From assembly GCF_009720835.1 (NCBI RefSeq), contig NZ_WNKZ01000012.1:23595-87594 (forward strand): 64,000 nt of DNA. The letters run 5' to 3'. The notes beneath the pieces were generated by a model, which was given only the letters and a program-made list of their open reading frames with translations, had not been told where the DNA came from and did no database searches. Positions 8,842 to 16,293 of the stretch are shown piece by piece (the stretch's first letter is position 1; every line of letters starts with the position of its first letter). Position numbers and translations under genes: made by a program. The DNA comes from Pseudoduganella buxea (GTDB lineage Bacteria; Pseudomonadota; Gammaproteobacteria; Burkholderiales; Burkholderiaceae_D).

Positions 8842-10563
8842 ATGAGTTGGTATCAAAGCACGGTGCTGTCACCGTTACGCTGGCTCGACCTGGGCCGGCA
8901 GGACGCGCCTGCCGCGTCCATCGACCGGCGTGGCGCCATTCCCGGGGCGGAAGCGTGGATGGTGTTCGGCATGCGCCTGCTGCTGGCCGTCTCGGCGCTG
9001 CTGACCCTGTATATCGGGCCGGACGGCGTCGTGCTGGCCGGGCGCTGGGCCTGGATGATCTTCACGGCGTATGCATTGCACAGTCTCGTCCTGCTGTGCG
9101 TGGCCCGGTCGCGCGCCGGCTTCTGGCACGGCCCTGTTATCTACTGGCTCGACATCGGCTGGTATGGCCTGATGTTGTGCGCCACCGATGGCGTGCGCAG
9201 CCCCTTCTTCTCGTTCTTCTTCTTTGCCATCCTGGCCACGTCGTTCCGCCGCGGCTTCGATGCCGGCGCGCGGCTGACCTTGGGCTCGGCCCTGGTCGCC
9301 ACGGGGGCCGTGCTGGCCGCCCATGGCCTGGTGAATATCCAGTTGCTGCTGCTGCGCGCCACCTTCGTGCTGGCGCTTGGGTACATGATCGCGTTCTGGG
9401 GCGGCCTGGCTGTCGACCAGCGCCGCCGCCTGGCGCTGCTGCGCGATGTCAGCCGGCTGTCCAACCCCCGGTTCGGCGTGCAGCACACGCTGGACTCGCT
9501 GATGGCAAAAATCCTGCGCTTCTACCGGGGCACTACCTGCGTCCTGCTGATGCAGGATAACAGCGGGCGCTGGATGCTCAACACCGTACACCACCCCAGC
9601 ACGGGTCGCGCCATCAGCCACAACAGCATTTCCGATGCGGCCGTGCTGCCGCTGCTGAACCTGGGCGAAACCGCCACCGTGCTGTACCGGGGTACCGCCC
9701 GGCCCCTGGTGCCCTACGATATTCCCGCCGCCCAGCTGGCCACGGGCGAACAGGACTGGACCGAGATCGATCCGGCCGCCTGCGAAGGCATTGCCGACCT
9801 GCTGGACACGAGCTCCTTCATCAGCGCGGCGCTGCCGCTGCGCAAGGGCGCCGGCCGCATCTTCGTCACGTCGGCCGAGCGGCTGCGCCGGGGCGACGCC
9901 ACCTTCCTCAACCATATCGTGCAGCAGGCCTTCCCCGTCATCGAGACCATCGACCTGCTGGACCGGCTGGCTTCGGATGCGGCCTTTCGCGAGCGCCAAA
10001 AAATCGCGCGCGACTTGCACGACAGCACAATCCAGCCGTATATCGGCCTGCGCCACGCGGTGGCCGCCATCCGCAACCAGGCCGGCGACGACAACCCCGT
10101 CGCGCCCGACCTGGACCGGCTGACCGAGATGTGCACGGAGGTGATCGGCGACATGCGCCAGTTCGCCCAGCGCTTCCGCAGCGGACGGCAGGAAGAGCCG
10201 GAGCTGCTGTTCGCGCTGCGGCGCCAGATCGCCCAGGTGCGATCGTTCTACGATATCGACGTCACGCTCGACGCGCAGGACGCGCCCGTCATCAACGACC
10301 GCATGGCCGCCGAGGTGTTCCAGATCGTCACCGAAGGCATCAGCAATATCCGCAAGCACACGAGAGTGCGCAGCGCTACCGTGCGCCTGGCTGACGACAA
10401 CGGCCAGCTGGCCATCGATATCGTCAACCCCGCCGGCGAGCGCGCCGTGCCGGCGCCGTTCATGCCCGTGTCGATTGCCGAACGCGTGCTGTCGCTGGGC
10501 GGCACCCTGAGCGTCGAGCCCACCGCGTGGCAGACGCAGCTGCGCATCCGCATTCCCACCTGA
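8842..10563 (+). CDS. NarX/DesK-type sensor histidine kinase
   Basis: 573 residues from the ATG at 8842; an upstream in-frame ATG at 8779 is less likely because AGGA precedes the later one. About residues 40-190 hold five or six membrane helices. A GAF-like cytoplasmic region (about 215-380) follows, then a HisKA_3 dimerisation domain with the phospho-accepting His393 in RQKIARDLHDSTIQPY. The ATPase domain comes last (EVFQIVTEGISNIRKHTR...). No periplasmic sensor domain is evident, so it may sense a membrane or internal signal. It is followed 23 bp later by its response regulator. The pair sits between the two halves of the Tad locus and probably controls pilus expression. Confidence 0.85.
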   Translation: MSWYQSTVLSPLRWLDLGRQDAPAASIDRRGAIPGAEAWMVFGMRLLLAVSALLTLYIGPDGVVLAGRWAWMIFTAYALHSLVLLCVARSRAGFWHGPVIYWLDIGWYGLMLCATDGVRSPFFSFFFFAILATSFRRGFDAGARLTLGSALVATGAVLAAHGLVNIQLLLLRATFVLALGYMIAFWGGLAVDQRRRLALLRDVSRLSNPRFGVQHTLDSLMAKILRFYRGTTCVLLMQDNSGRWMLNTVHHPSTGRAISHNSISDAAVLPLLNLGETATVLYRGTARPLVPYDIPAAQLATGEQDWTEIDPAACEGIADLLDTSSFISAALPLRKGAGRIFVTSAERLRRGDATFLNHIVQQAFPVIETIDLLDRLASDAAFRERQKIARDLHDSTIQPYIGLRHAVAAIRNQAGDDNPVAPDLDRLTEMCTEVIGDMRQFAQRFRSGRQEEPELLFALRRQIAQVRSFYDIDVTLDAQDAPVINDRMAAEVFQIVTEGISNIRKHTRVRSATVRLADDNGQLAIDIVNPAGERAVPAPFMPVSIAERVLSLGGTLSVEPTAWQTQLRIRIPT

Positions 10564-10586
10564 TCACCGCTATCCCTGGAGAGACC

Positions 10587-11243
10587 ATGACGATCCGCAT
10601 CATGCTGGTGGACGACCACAAGACCATGCTGTGGGGGCTGGAACGGCTGATCCAGGCCGAGGCCCCCGCGTTGAGCCTCGTTGGCAGCGCCGCCGACGCG
10701 GCCGAAGCCACGGCCCTGTGCGCCGCGTTGAAGCCGGACATCGTGCTGCTCGACCTCGACCTGAAGGGCAGCAGCTCGCTGGAGATCCTGCCGGCGCTGC
10801 TGGCGAACGGCGTCACGCGCGCCGTCATCCTCAGCGCCAACCGCGACCAGGCCACGTTGACCAATGCCGTCAAGCTGGGCGCGCGCGGCGTCGTCAGCAA
10901 GGAAGCGGCGACGGAGGATGTATTGGCCGCCGTGCGCAAGGTGCACGCGGGCGACCTGTGGCTGGACCAGTCGCTGATGCAGGCTTTGCTGGGCCAGATC
11001 GTCGCGCCCACGCCCCGCGCCGACCCGGAAGCGGCGCGCATCGCCTCGCTGACGGCGCGCGAGCGCGAAGTGGTCGGCATGATCGTGCAGGGCAAGGGCG
11101 CCCTGAACAAGGACCTGGCCGAGCGGGCCTTCATTTCCGAACGCACCTTGCGCAACCACCTGACGACGATCTACCAGAAGCTCGACGTGGCCAACCGGCT
11201 GGAACTGTATGTCTACGCCACCCGCCACGGCATGGGCAATTAG
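10587..11243 (+). CDS. NarL/FixJ-type response regulator
   Basis: 218 residues from the ATG at 10587, with GGAGAG just upstream. The receiver domain has D9/D10 as the acidic pocket, D56 as phospho-acceptor (IVLLDLD) and a conserved Lys in SKEA. A LuxR-type HTH (LTAREREVVGMIVQGKGALN to KLDVANRLEL) ends the protein. It pairs with the histidine kinase just upstream. The short PALLANGVTRAVIL stretch matches ordinary receivers; no unusual feature is seen. Confidence 0.9.
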   Translation: MTIRIMLVDDHKTMLWGLERLIQAEAPALSLVGSAADAAEATALCAALKPDIVLLDLDLKGSSSLEILPALLANGVTRAVILSANRDQATLTNAVKLGARGVVSKEAATEDVLAAVRKVHAGDLWLDQSLMQALLGQIVAPTPRADPEAARIASLTAREREVVGMIVQGKGALNKDLAERAFISERTLRNHLTTIYQKLDVANRLELYVYATRHGMGN

Positions 11244-11263
11244 GTCCATCCGGTACGCATCTA

Positions 11264-11275
11264 GTACATATGTAC
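11264..11275. promoter_or_regulatory. 12-bp palindrome GTACATATGTAC, candidate response-regulator site
   Basis: A perfect palindrome 20 bp after the response-regulator stop and about 135 bp before the first small ORF of the flp transcript. Its place in the only sizeable gap upstream of flp makes it a candidate operator for the adjacent NarL-type regulator. No assignment to a known consensus is made. Confidence 0.35.
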
Positions 11276-11410
11276 CAGGCCGGGGTGGCGGACAGTCCTA
11301 CCCAAAAAGGGAGGTTTGACGGATGTGCAAGGGCAGTGCCCTGCGTACGATGTCGTTCATGCGCTGCGCACTGATTCATGCGGCGCGACGGCAACCGGAC
11401 AGGAGCAGAC

Positions 11411-11545
11411 GTGTACGACAAAGAAGATTTCCCGGAACAGCAATACGAACGCACGGGAACGCCGACGATGTCGTACGTGATTCTGACCGCCCTCGTTGCA
11501 GTCGTCGGCTTCATCGCGGTACTGGCCGCATGGACTGGCGCATAA
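11411..11545 (+). CDS. small membrane protein upstream of flp
   Basis: 44 codons from a GTG preceded at 5 nt by AGGAG (11401-11405). The first 20 residues are polar and acidic (YDKEDFPEQQYERTG...). The last 24 form one membrane helix (SYVILTALVAVVGFIAVLAA). A shorter version could begin at the ATG at 11468. It ends 33 bp before flp and so is very likely co-transcribed. I know no named family for it. It could be a helper or regulator of pilin insertion, or a non-conserved peptide. Confidence 0.5.
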   Translation: MYDKEDFPEQQYERTGTPTMSYVILTALVAVVGFIAVLAAWTGA

Positions 11546-11578
11546 GCACCGACCAACCTCTCATTCGAAGGACACACT

Positions 11579-11749
11579 ATGCAATTCATCAAGAACTTCA
11601 TTAAAGAAGAAGACGGCGTCACCGCCATCGAATACGCACTGATCGCAGCACTGATCGCCGGCGTCATCGGCGTGACCGTCGGTACCCTGGGTACCAACAT
11701 CAAGGGCATCTTCGAGAAAGTCACCAAAGCGATCGCCGGCACGGCCTAA
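11579..11749 (+). CDS. flp: Flp-type major pilin
   Basis: 56 residues, the usual size for Flp pilins. The N-terminus MQFIKNFIKEEDGVTAIEYA contains the G/V-T-A-I-E-Y processing site, with Glu at +5 and Tyr at +6, followed by the helix ALIAALIAGVIGVTVGTLG. The prepilin peptidase encoded next would cleave after the Gly at residue 13. The mature pilin polymerises into the thin adhesive Tad pilus. GAAGGA lies about 9 nt before the ATG. A hairpin terminator follows before the peptidase gene. Confidence 0.95.
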   Translation: MQFIKNFIKEEDGVTAIEYALIAALIAGVIGVTVGTLGTNIKGIFEKVTKAIAGTA

Positions 11750-11786
11750 GCACTACCGCAAGGGCGCGCCGCCACGGCGCGCCACG

Positions 11787-11818
11787 GTCCGGAACCGGTT
11801 CGCCCGTTCCGGACTTTT
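11787..11818 (+). terminator. hairpin between flp and the peptidase gene (terminator/attenuator)
   Basis: The 9-bp stem GTCCGGAAC (11787-11795) / GTTCCGGAC (11806-11814), a 10-nt loop and TTTT. A second GC-only hairpin, GGCGCGCC-GCCAC-GGCGCGCC (11763-11783), precedes it. The pair would stop most transcripts after flp and let some read through into the assembly genes, giving far more pilin than machinery. Confidence 0.7.
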
Positions 11819-11838
11819 ACTTTATAACGGAGCCCACC

Positions 11839-12402
11839 TTGTCATCCCTGCCACTGATGTTGCTATCCGCCCTGCTCGGCCTGGCCGTCTGGCATGACCT
11901 GCGTGCGCGCCGTATCCCGAATTTCGTTGTCTTCCCCGGCGCCCTGCTGGCGCTGGCGCTGCATGCGCTGCTGCCGGCCGGCGCGGGGCTGTTCGGCACG
12001 CCGATGGGCGCCCTGGGCATTCTGTCCTCGCTGGGCGGCCTGGCGCTGGGCCTGGCCTTGCTGCTGCCGATGTACGTGCTGCGCCTGATGGGTGCCGGCG
12101 ACGTCAAGCTGCTGGCCATGGTGGGCGCCTTCGTCGGCACCGGCGATATCCTCACCGTCGGCATCGCCACCCTGCTGGCCGGCGGCGTGCTGGCCATCGT
12201 CGTCGCCGCATGGGGCGGCAGCCTGCGCCGCGTATTGGGCAATACCTACCAGACCATGCTGCATGCCGGGCTGACCGGACTGCGTGATGGCATCGCCCTG
12301 CCGGCCGCCGCAAGCGGCCGCCTGCCGTATGCCGTTGCCATCGCTGCCGGCACCGGCGCCTGCGTGCTGTGGCTGCGCGCGTTCGGGGAGCTGCCGCTGT
12401 GA
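11839..12402 (+). CDS. cpaA: Tad prepilin peptidase (CpaA/TadV-like)
   Basis: 187 residues of mostly membrane helices, starting at a TTG. The type-IV prepilin peptidase aspartates are visible: HDLRARRIPN near residue 20 supplies the first Asp, and GAGDVKLLAMVGAF (the GxGD motif) the second. Short for the family's full-length members, as expected of the TadV/CpaA branch, which lacks the methylase domain. It cleaves the leader from Flp and TadE-type pseudopilins at the inner membrane. Its stop overlaps the GTG of the next gene (GTGA). Confidence 0.9.
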   Translation: MSSLPLMLLSALLGLAVWHDLRARRIPNFVVFPGALLALALHALLPAGAGLFGTPMGALGILSSLGGLALGLALLLPMYVLRLMGAGDVKLLAMVGAFVGTGDILTVGIATLLAGGVLAIVVAAWGGSLRRVLGNTYQTMLHAGLTGLRDGIALPAAASGRLPYAVAIAAGTGACVLWLRAFGELPL

Positions 12403-13751
12403 GCGAAACGATCATGGCCCCGGCCGACGCGCGCGCCCCGCGCACCGTCGACGACACCGGCCTGCCCTTCCTGTTCCTGGCCGAACTGGTGGCGAAAGTG
12501 CTGCACCAGCGGGGCCAGCTGCGCCTGCCGGAACTGGCCTCCCACCTGAAACTGAGCGTCAGCGTCATCGATCCGCTGATCGCCTTCCTGCGCGCCGAGA
12601 AGCTGTGCGAAGTGGCGCGCATCGGCAACAGCGGCACCGATGCCGATCTGTCCTATGTGCTGACGGAAGGCGGCCGCGTGCGCGCCGCCACGGCGCTGGG
12701 CCGCAATGCCTACGCCGGCCCCGCGCCCGTCACCCTGGCGGCCTACACGGCACAGGTGCAGGCGCAGAGCGTGGCGGGCGTGCATGTCACCCGCGCGCAC
12801 ATGGCGGCCACCTTCGACGGCATCGTCGTCAATCCCCGCGTGCTGGCGCAACTGGGGTCGGCCATGAACTCGGGCCGCGCGCTGTTCCTGCACGGCCAGG
12901 CCGGCAGCGGCAAGACCTTCCTGGCCGAGCGCCTGCGCAACCTGCTGTCTGGCGCCATCGCCGTGCCGCACGCGCTGATGGTCGACGGCGAAGTGATTCC
13001 CTTCTTCGACAATGTGCAGCACCAGCTGGTGGAAGAGACGGTCGCGGCCAGCACCGGCTTCGACCGCGGCACCGCGCCGGACATGCGCTGGGTGCGCGGC
13101 GTGCGCCGCCCCGCGGCGCTGGCCGGCGGCGAACTGACGCTGGACATGCTGGATTTGCGCTTCGACGCGCATACCCGCCTGTACCAGGCACCGCCGCACC
13201 TGAAATCGAACAACGGCATCTTCATCATCGACGACCTGGGGCGCCAGCGCTGCTCGCCGGAAGAGCTGATGAACCGGTGGATCGTGCCGATGGACCGCAA
13301 CGTCGATTACCTGACGCTGCACACGGGCCACACCTTCCAGGTGCCGTTCGACGTGATCGTCGTGTTCTCGTCGAACTTCGTGCCGCACCGCCTGTCCGAT
13401 GGCGCATTCCTGCGCCGCCTGGGCTACAAGATCGAAGTGCCGCCGGCCTCGGAAACCGAATACCACCAGTTGTTCCGCCAGGCCTGCGACCAGGCCGGCG
13501 TGGCGTTCGATGCGGCCGTCTTCGAATACCTGCTCGACTGCCACCGCCAGCGCGACGTGCCGCTGCTGGCCTGCTACCCGCGCGACCTGCTGCGCCAGCT
13601 GCGCGACCTGGCACGTTATGAAGACCGCCCCCCGGAACTGAGCCGCCCGAACCTGGACTGGGCCTGGGATAACTATTTTGCCGCGGGCAGCCTGCATGGC
13701 TGCGCCCTGGAGCTGGAACGCCGCGAACGCGGCAGGATGGAGAACGACTGA
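12399..13751 (+). CDS. AAA+ ATPase of the Tad locus, with N-terminal winged-helix-like domain
   Basis: 450 residues from the GTG that overlaps the cpaA stop. Residues about 20-100 look like a winged-helix fold (LVAKVLHQRGQLRLPELASH ... LSYVLTEGGRVRA). The ATPase core follows: Walker A GQAGSGKT at about 166-173, Walker B GIFIIDDLGR near 285, and sensor-1 VVFSSN near 320. It resembles cytoplasmic MoxR/IstB-like ATPases rather than the pilus ATPase CpaF, which is encoded separately. It is coupled to both neighbours (overlap with cpaA, and ATG overlap with cpaB), so it belongs to the pilus operon. Its role is unknown to me; a chaperone-like or regulatory ATPase is possible. Confidence 0.75.
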   Translation: MSETIMAPADARAPRTVDDTGLPFLFLAELVAKVLHQRGQLRLPELASHLKLSVSVIDPLIAFLRAEKLCEVARIGNSGTDADLSYVLTEGGRVRAATALGRNAYAGPAPVTLAAYTAQVQAQSVAGVHVTRAHMAATFDGIVVNPRVLAQLGSAMNSGRALFLHGQAGSGKTFLAERLRNLLSGAIAVPHALMVDGEVIPFFDNVQHQLVEETVAASTGFDRGTAPDMRWVRGVRRPAALAGGELTLDMLDLRFDAHTRLYQAPPHLKSNNGIFIIDDLGRQRCSPEELMNRWIVPMDRNVDYLTLHTGHTFQVPFDVIVVFSSNFVPHRLSDGAFLRRLGYKIEVPPASETEYHQLFRQACDQAGVAFDAAVFEYLLDCHRQRDVPLLACYPRDLLRQLRDLARYEDRPPELSRPNLDWAWDNYFAAGSLHGCALELERRERGRMEND

Positions 13752-14605
13752 TGCGAAATTCACGATCACTGCTCATTATCGGCGTGGCCCTGTTCCTGGC
13801 GCTGGCCGCCGTGCTGGTCGCGGCCAAGCTGATGAGCGACCAGGGCCCCAGCGGCACGCGCGTGGCCGTTGCCGCCGCCGATATCGGCCAGGGCGCGCGC
13901 CTGGTGCCCACCAACCTGCAACTGGTCGAGTGGCCAAGCGGCTCGGTGCCGCCCGGTGCCATCACGGACCTGAAGCTGCTGGAGAACCGCGTCACCCGCA
14001 CCGATATCGGCAACGGTGAACCGATCCTGGAATCGAAGCTGGCGCCGCCCGGCACCACCGGTGGCCTGTCCGCCGTCGTCGCCGCCGGCAAGCGCGCCAT
14101 GACGGTGCGCGTCAACGACGTGGTCGGCGTGGCCGGTTTCGCCCTGCCGGGCAATTATGTCGACATCCTCGTCAACCTGGCCGCAGGTGCCAGCGACAAC
14201 GGCGTGCGTGAGCAGTCGATCTCGAAGATCGTGCTGGAACGCATCCTCGTGCTGGCCGTGGCGCAGGAATCGAACCGCGACGACACCAAGCCGCGCGTCG
14301 TCAATGCCGTGACCCTGGAACTGACGCCGGACCAGGTCGAAAAGCTCGACCTGGCGCGCAGCATCGGTTCGCTGTCGCTGGTGCTGCGCAACCAGGTCGA
14401 CCCGCAGCCGGCCAACACGGTAGGCGCCACGCGCGAATCCGTGCTGGGCCTGCCGCCGGCAAAGGCGCCCGCACCCGTGCGTGCCGAGGCCCCGCGCCCG
14501 GCGAGCGCTCCTGCCCGTCCGCCCGCGCCCCGCGCCGAAGGCGTACTGGTGATCCGCGGCCTGGACGCCGCACCGCAAGCATTTGATTCGAAGGCACCGC
14601 AATGA
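13751..14605 (+). CDS. cpaB: Flp pilus assembly protein CpaB (RcpC)
   Basis: 284 residues. One N-terminal membrane helix (LLIIGVALFLALAAVLVAAK) is followed by a SAF-type domain (VAVAAADIGQGARLVPTNLQ) and the RcpC domain with KRAMTVRVNDVVGVAGF...GNYVDILV. The tail is Pro/Ala-rich. CpaB sits in the periplasm and helps the secretin channel assemble or stay in place. Its start overlaps the ATPase stop by 1 bp, and its stop overlaps the start of cpaC (ATGA). Confidence 0.9.
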   Translation: MRNSRSLLIIGVALFLALAAVLVAAKLMSDQGPSGTRVAVAAADIGQGARLVPTNLQLVEWPSGSVPPGAITDLKLLENRVTRTDIGNGEPILESKLAPPGTTGGLSAVVAAGKRAMTVRVNDVVGVAGFALPGNYVDILVNLAAGASDNGVREQSISKIVLERILVLAVAQESNRDDTKPRVVNAVTLELTPDQVEKLDLARSIGSLSLVLRNQVDPQPANTVGATRESVLGLPPAKAPAPVRAEAPRPASAPARPPAPRAEGVLVIRGLDAAPQAFDSKAPQ

Positions 14606-16035
14606 CGCACGCACTGAACAAGACCCTGCTGGCCGCCGCGCTGGCGCTGGCGATGGACGCCGGCTGGGCCGCCACCGACTGTATCGACCTGAAGGGCGGC
14701 GCCACCCAGCGGCTCGAACTGGTGCGCGGCAAGTCCGTGCTGAAGCGCTTCTGCTCCCCGGCCGCGCAAGTGACCGTGGGCGCGCCGGAAGTGGCCAATG
14801 TCGTCGTGCCGAACGTGAACGAAGTCGTCATCGTCGCGCGCGCCGTCGGCACCACCAATATGATCGTGTCCGGACGCGACCAGCGTTCGACCGTGTTCGA
14901 TATCGCCGTCACCGTCGATACGGCGCCGCTGCGCGCGCAGTTCGACACGCTGTTCCCGGACGAAAAGGGCATCCACCTGGGCAGCACGGGCAACACGCTG
15001 GTGCTGTCCGGCATGGTCAGCGATTCGGCCGTGGCCGGCCAGCTGATGGCCCTGGCCACCGCCTTCCAGGAGAGTGCCGCGCCGGCCGCCGGCGCCTCCG
15101 CCGGTGCTGGCAGCCCGCCCGCCAGCGGCGTCGGTGCGCCAGCCGCCGCCGCGCCGGCAGCGGCATCTTCCACCCAGCCGAAGGTGCTGAACATGCTGTC
15201 CATCGCCGCGCCCCAGCAGGTGCTGCTGGAAGTGAAGATCGCCGAGGTCTCCAAGTCCCTGGTCGACCAGCTGGGCGCGACGCTTGGCTATACCAAGACC
15301 AACGGCAGCTGGAGCTACGGCATCCTTTCGAGACTGCTGTCCGAGACGGGCAATGGCATCACGGCGTTCAAGAACAGCACCACGCAGCTGACCATCGATG
15401 GCCAGAAGCGCGATGGCCTGATCAAGGTGCTGGCCGAGCCGACCGTGATGGCCGTCAGCGGCCAGGAGGCCAGCTTCCTGGCAGGCGGCACGATCTTCAT
15501 TCCCGTGGCCCAGAACAATGTGTCCGGTACGACCACCATCACCCTGGAAGAAAAGCAGTACGGCGTGGCCGTCAAGTTCACGCCGACCGTGCTGGCCGGT
15601 GGCCGCATCAACCTGCGCGTGGCGCCTGAAGTGTCGGAACTGAACCGCGAAGGCATCGGCATCAGTGTCAGCGGCTCGACCGCGACGGCGATCCTGCCCG
15701 CCTTCACGACGCGACGCGCCACCACCACGGTACAGCTGCAGGATGGCGAGAGCTTCGCCATCGGTGGCCTGATCCGCAACAACGTGACCAGCAATATCAA
15801 GCGCTTCCCCTTCCTGGGCGATGTGCCCGTGCTGGGCACGCTGTTCCGCAGCAGCGACTTCCAGAACGACCGCACCGAGCTGGTATTCATCGTCACGCCG
15901 CACCTGGCCAAACCGCTGCCGGCCGCGCCGCGCCTGCCGACCGACGACTACGTGCAGCCCACGCGCGCGCAGTTCCTGATCGGCGGCCAGCACGAAGGCC
16001 CGGCCAAGACCGACGCACCGAAGGACAAGCCATGA
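14602..16035 (+). CDS. cpaC: Tad secretin CpaC (RcpA)
   Basis: 477 residues with a signal peptide (about 1-23). An N-terminal BON/N0-like domain follows (about 40-110). Then comes an Ala/Pro/Gly-rich insertion near residues 155-190, and finally the secretin domain from about 200 to 445. The secretin domain ends in the usual FPFLGDVPVLGTLFRS...ELVFIVTPHL. Secretins form the outer-membrane ring through which the pilus leaves. The low-complexity insertion separates the two periplasmic parts and is probably a flexible linker. It is coupled at both ends with its neighbours. Confidence 0.92.
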   Translation: MTHALNKTLLAAALALAMDAGWAATDCIDLKGGATQRLELVRGKSVLKRFCSPAAQVTVGAPEVANVVVPNVNEVVIVARAVGTTNMIVSGRDQRSTVFDIAVTVDTAPLRAQFDTLFPDEKGIHLGSTGNTLVLSGMVSDSAVAGQLMALATAFQESAAPAAGASAGAGSPPASGVGAPAAAAPAAASSTQPKVLNMLSIAAPQQVLLEVKIAEVSKSLVDQLGATLGYTKTNGSWSYGILSRLLSETGNGITAFKNSTTQLTIDGQKRDGLIKVLAEPTVMAVSGQEASFLAGGTIFIPVAQNNVSGTTTITLEEKQYGVAVKFTPTVLAGGRINLRVAPEVSELNREGIGISVSGSTATAILPAFTTRRATTTVQLQDGESFAIGGLIRNNVTSNIKRFPFLGDVPVLGTLFRSSDFQNDRTELVFIVTPHLAKPLPAAPRLPTDDYVQPTRAQFLIGGQHEGPAKTDAPKDKP

Positions 16036-16283
16036 TTTTCTTCCGACCTCTCATCCTCCTGCTGGCATCGGGCCTCCTGCTGGGCGGCTGCGCCAGCAAC
16101 GAGCCGGCCGGCACCGGCAACACCGTGCGCAACATCATGGCCAGCCAGATCCTGCCGCCGCAGCTGGACAAGCGCCGTGCCGGTACCGATGCCGGCATCG
16201 CCATCTCGGCCTTCGAGAATTACCAGAAATCGTACGAGACGCCGAAGGCGCAAAACGACAACCCGACGTTCGGCAAGAAGTAA
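16032..16283 (+). CDS. small lipoprotein in the position of CpaD
   Basis: 83 residues with a signal peptide and the lipobox LLGGC (Cys near residue 20). The mature part is about 64 residues, polar and without motif. Its position between the secretin and cpaE is where longer lipoproteins (CpaD, or the TPR lipoprotein TadD) lie in other Tad loci. It may act as a small pilotin for the secretin; this is inference. The ATGA overlap with cpaC shows coupling. Confidence 0.75.
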   Translation: MIFFRPLILLLASGLLLGGCASNEPAGTGNTVRNIMASQILPPQLDKRRAGTDAGIAISAFENYQKSYETPKAQNDNPTFGKK

Positions 16284-16293
16284 GGAAGCCATC

